DNA from: JANNXY01 sp031409775
GTDB taxonomy: Bacteria > Patescibacteriota > Minisyncoccia > Phycocordibacterales > CAIZIN01
Assembly (NCBI GenBank): GCA_031409775.1
Contig: JANNXY010000059.1
Coordinates: 1 to 12,778 of the forward strand
Reading direction: 5' to 3'
DNA: 12,778 nucleotides
Both the position numbers and the translations under genes were made by a program. The notes beneath the pieces are model-generated. The model had not been told where the DNA came from, did no database searches, and saw only the letters and a list, made by a program, of their open reading frames with translations. Shown piece by piece: positions 12,699 to 12,778 of this stretch. Within the stretch, counting starts at the first letter, position 1, and each line of letters starts with the position of its first letter.

Positions 12699-12778
12699 AT
12701 GACAACCATAGATAAATACTCTCGTATGCGTCTTTTGTTAAATGAAAAGCAGTGGAGACAGTACCTCGCTACCGAAGC
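12699..12778 (+). CDS. Partial gene at window edge, possible ISAzo13-type transposase start
   Basis: Only 26 complete codons are present and the frame is open at the edge: MTTIDKYSRMRLL, then LNEKQWRQYLATE. The second block resembles the N-terminus of ISAzo13-family transposases (usually LNERQRRLxxAxEA before a helix-turn-helix), but so short a piece allows no firm call. The start is fixed by the promoter six bases upstream. Confidence 0.4.
   Translation, partial: MTTIDKYSRMRLLLNEKQWRQYLATE

Overview
The window looks like a compact genome of a Candidate Phyla Radiation (Patescibacteria) bacterium. The 16S rRNA gene is full length but departs from the bacterial consensus at many primer sites, with compensating changes. 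Genes are packed with overlaps or a few bases between them, and the protein set is typical: RodA, SecD/SecF, pilin-like proteins, a DedA protein and Cys-rich single-pass surface proteins. The 16S 5' region (GCGTGGATAAGGCATGC) resembles the Microgenomates/Katanobacteria/Dojkabacteria side of the radiation more than Saccharibacteria or Parcubacteria. That placement is from memory of these sequences and needs a tree.

Layout. Bases 1-4455 (+) hold an envelope operon: a secreted-domain membrane protein (264-1016), the peptidoglycan polymerase RodA (1019-2152), a GT2 glycosyltransferase (2154-2840) and a large GT-C-like membrane protein (2824-4455). On the minus strand, tail to tail with it, is a two-gene unit: a 60-residue membrane protein (5087-4905) and a divergent pilin-like protein (4908-4432), joined by an ATGA overlap. 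Then come secD and secF (+, 5172-7389), a 91-base nested inverted repeat (7406-7496), an RDD-family membrane protein broken by one base into two reading frames (7528-8258), and a DedA protein (-, 8886-8248). Next is a stand-alone 16S rRNA gene (about 9241-10766) with a consensus promoter, a hairpin-rich leader, its own processing stem and its own terminator. No 23S, 5S or tRNA gene is attached. A short transcription unit (10970-11365) follows with two tiny ORFs that have Shine-Dalgarno (SD)-like sites. A nucleotidyltransferase (+, 11435-12127), an unrecognised helical protein (-, 12638-12132) and the first codons of another gene (+, 12699 onward) end the window.

The most striking observation is at the 16S 3' end. 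Helix 45 and its GGAA loop are intact, but the universal tail carrying the anti-Shine-Dalgarno core CCTCC is replaced by GAATATTTCAAGC. No CCTCC occurs between helix 45 and the processing stem. In agreement, the protein genes lack SD sites, and at least five genes have a -10 box only 6-9 bases before ATG, which implies leaderless or nearly leaderless mRNAs. Together these suggest a lineage that starts translation without SD pairing. The two tiny ORFs behind GGAG and AAGGAG motifs are the odd exceptions.

Other unusual traits are the dominance of TAG stop codons (9 of 13 annotated reading-frame ends, tiny ORFs excluded), frequent CTAG tetramers, and three convergent gene pairs that overlap or nearly touch with no visible terminator between them.
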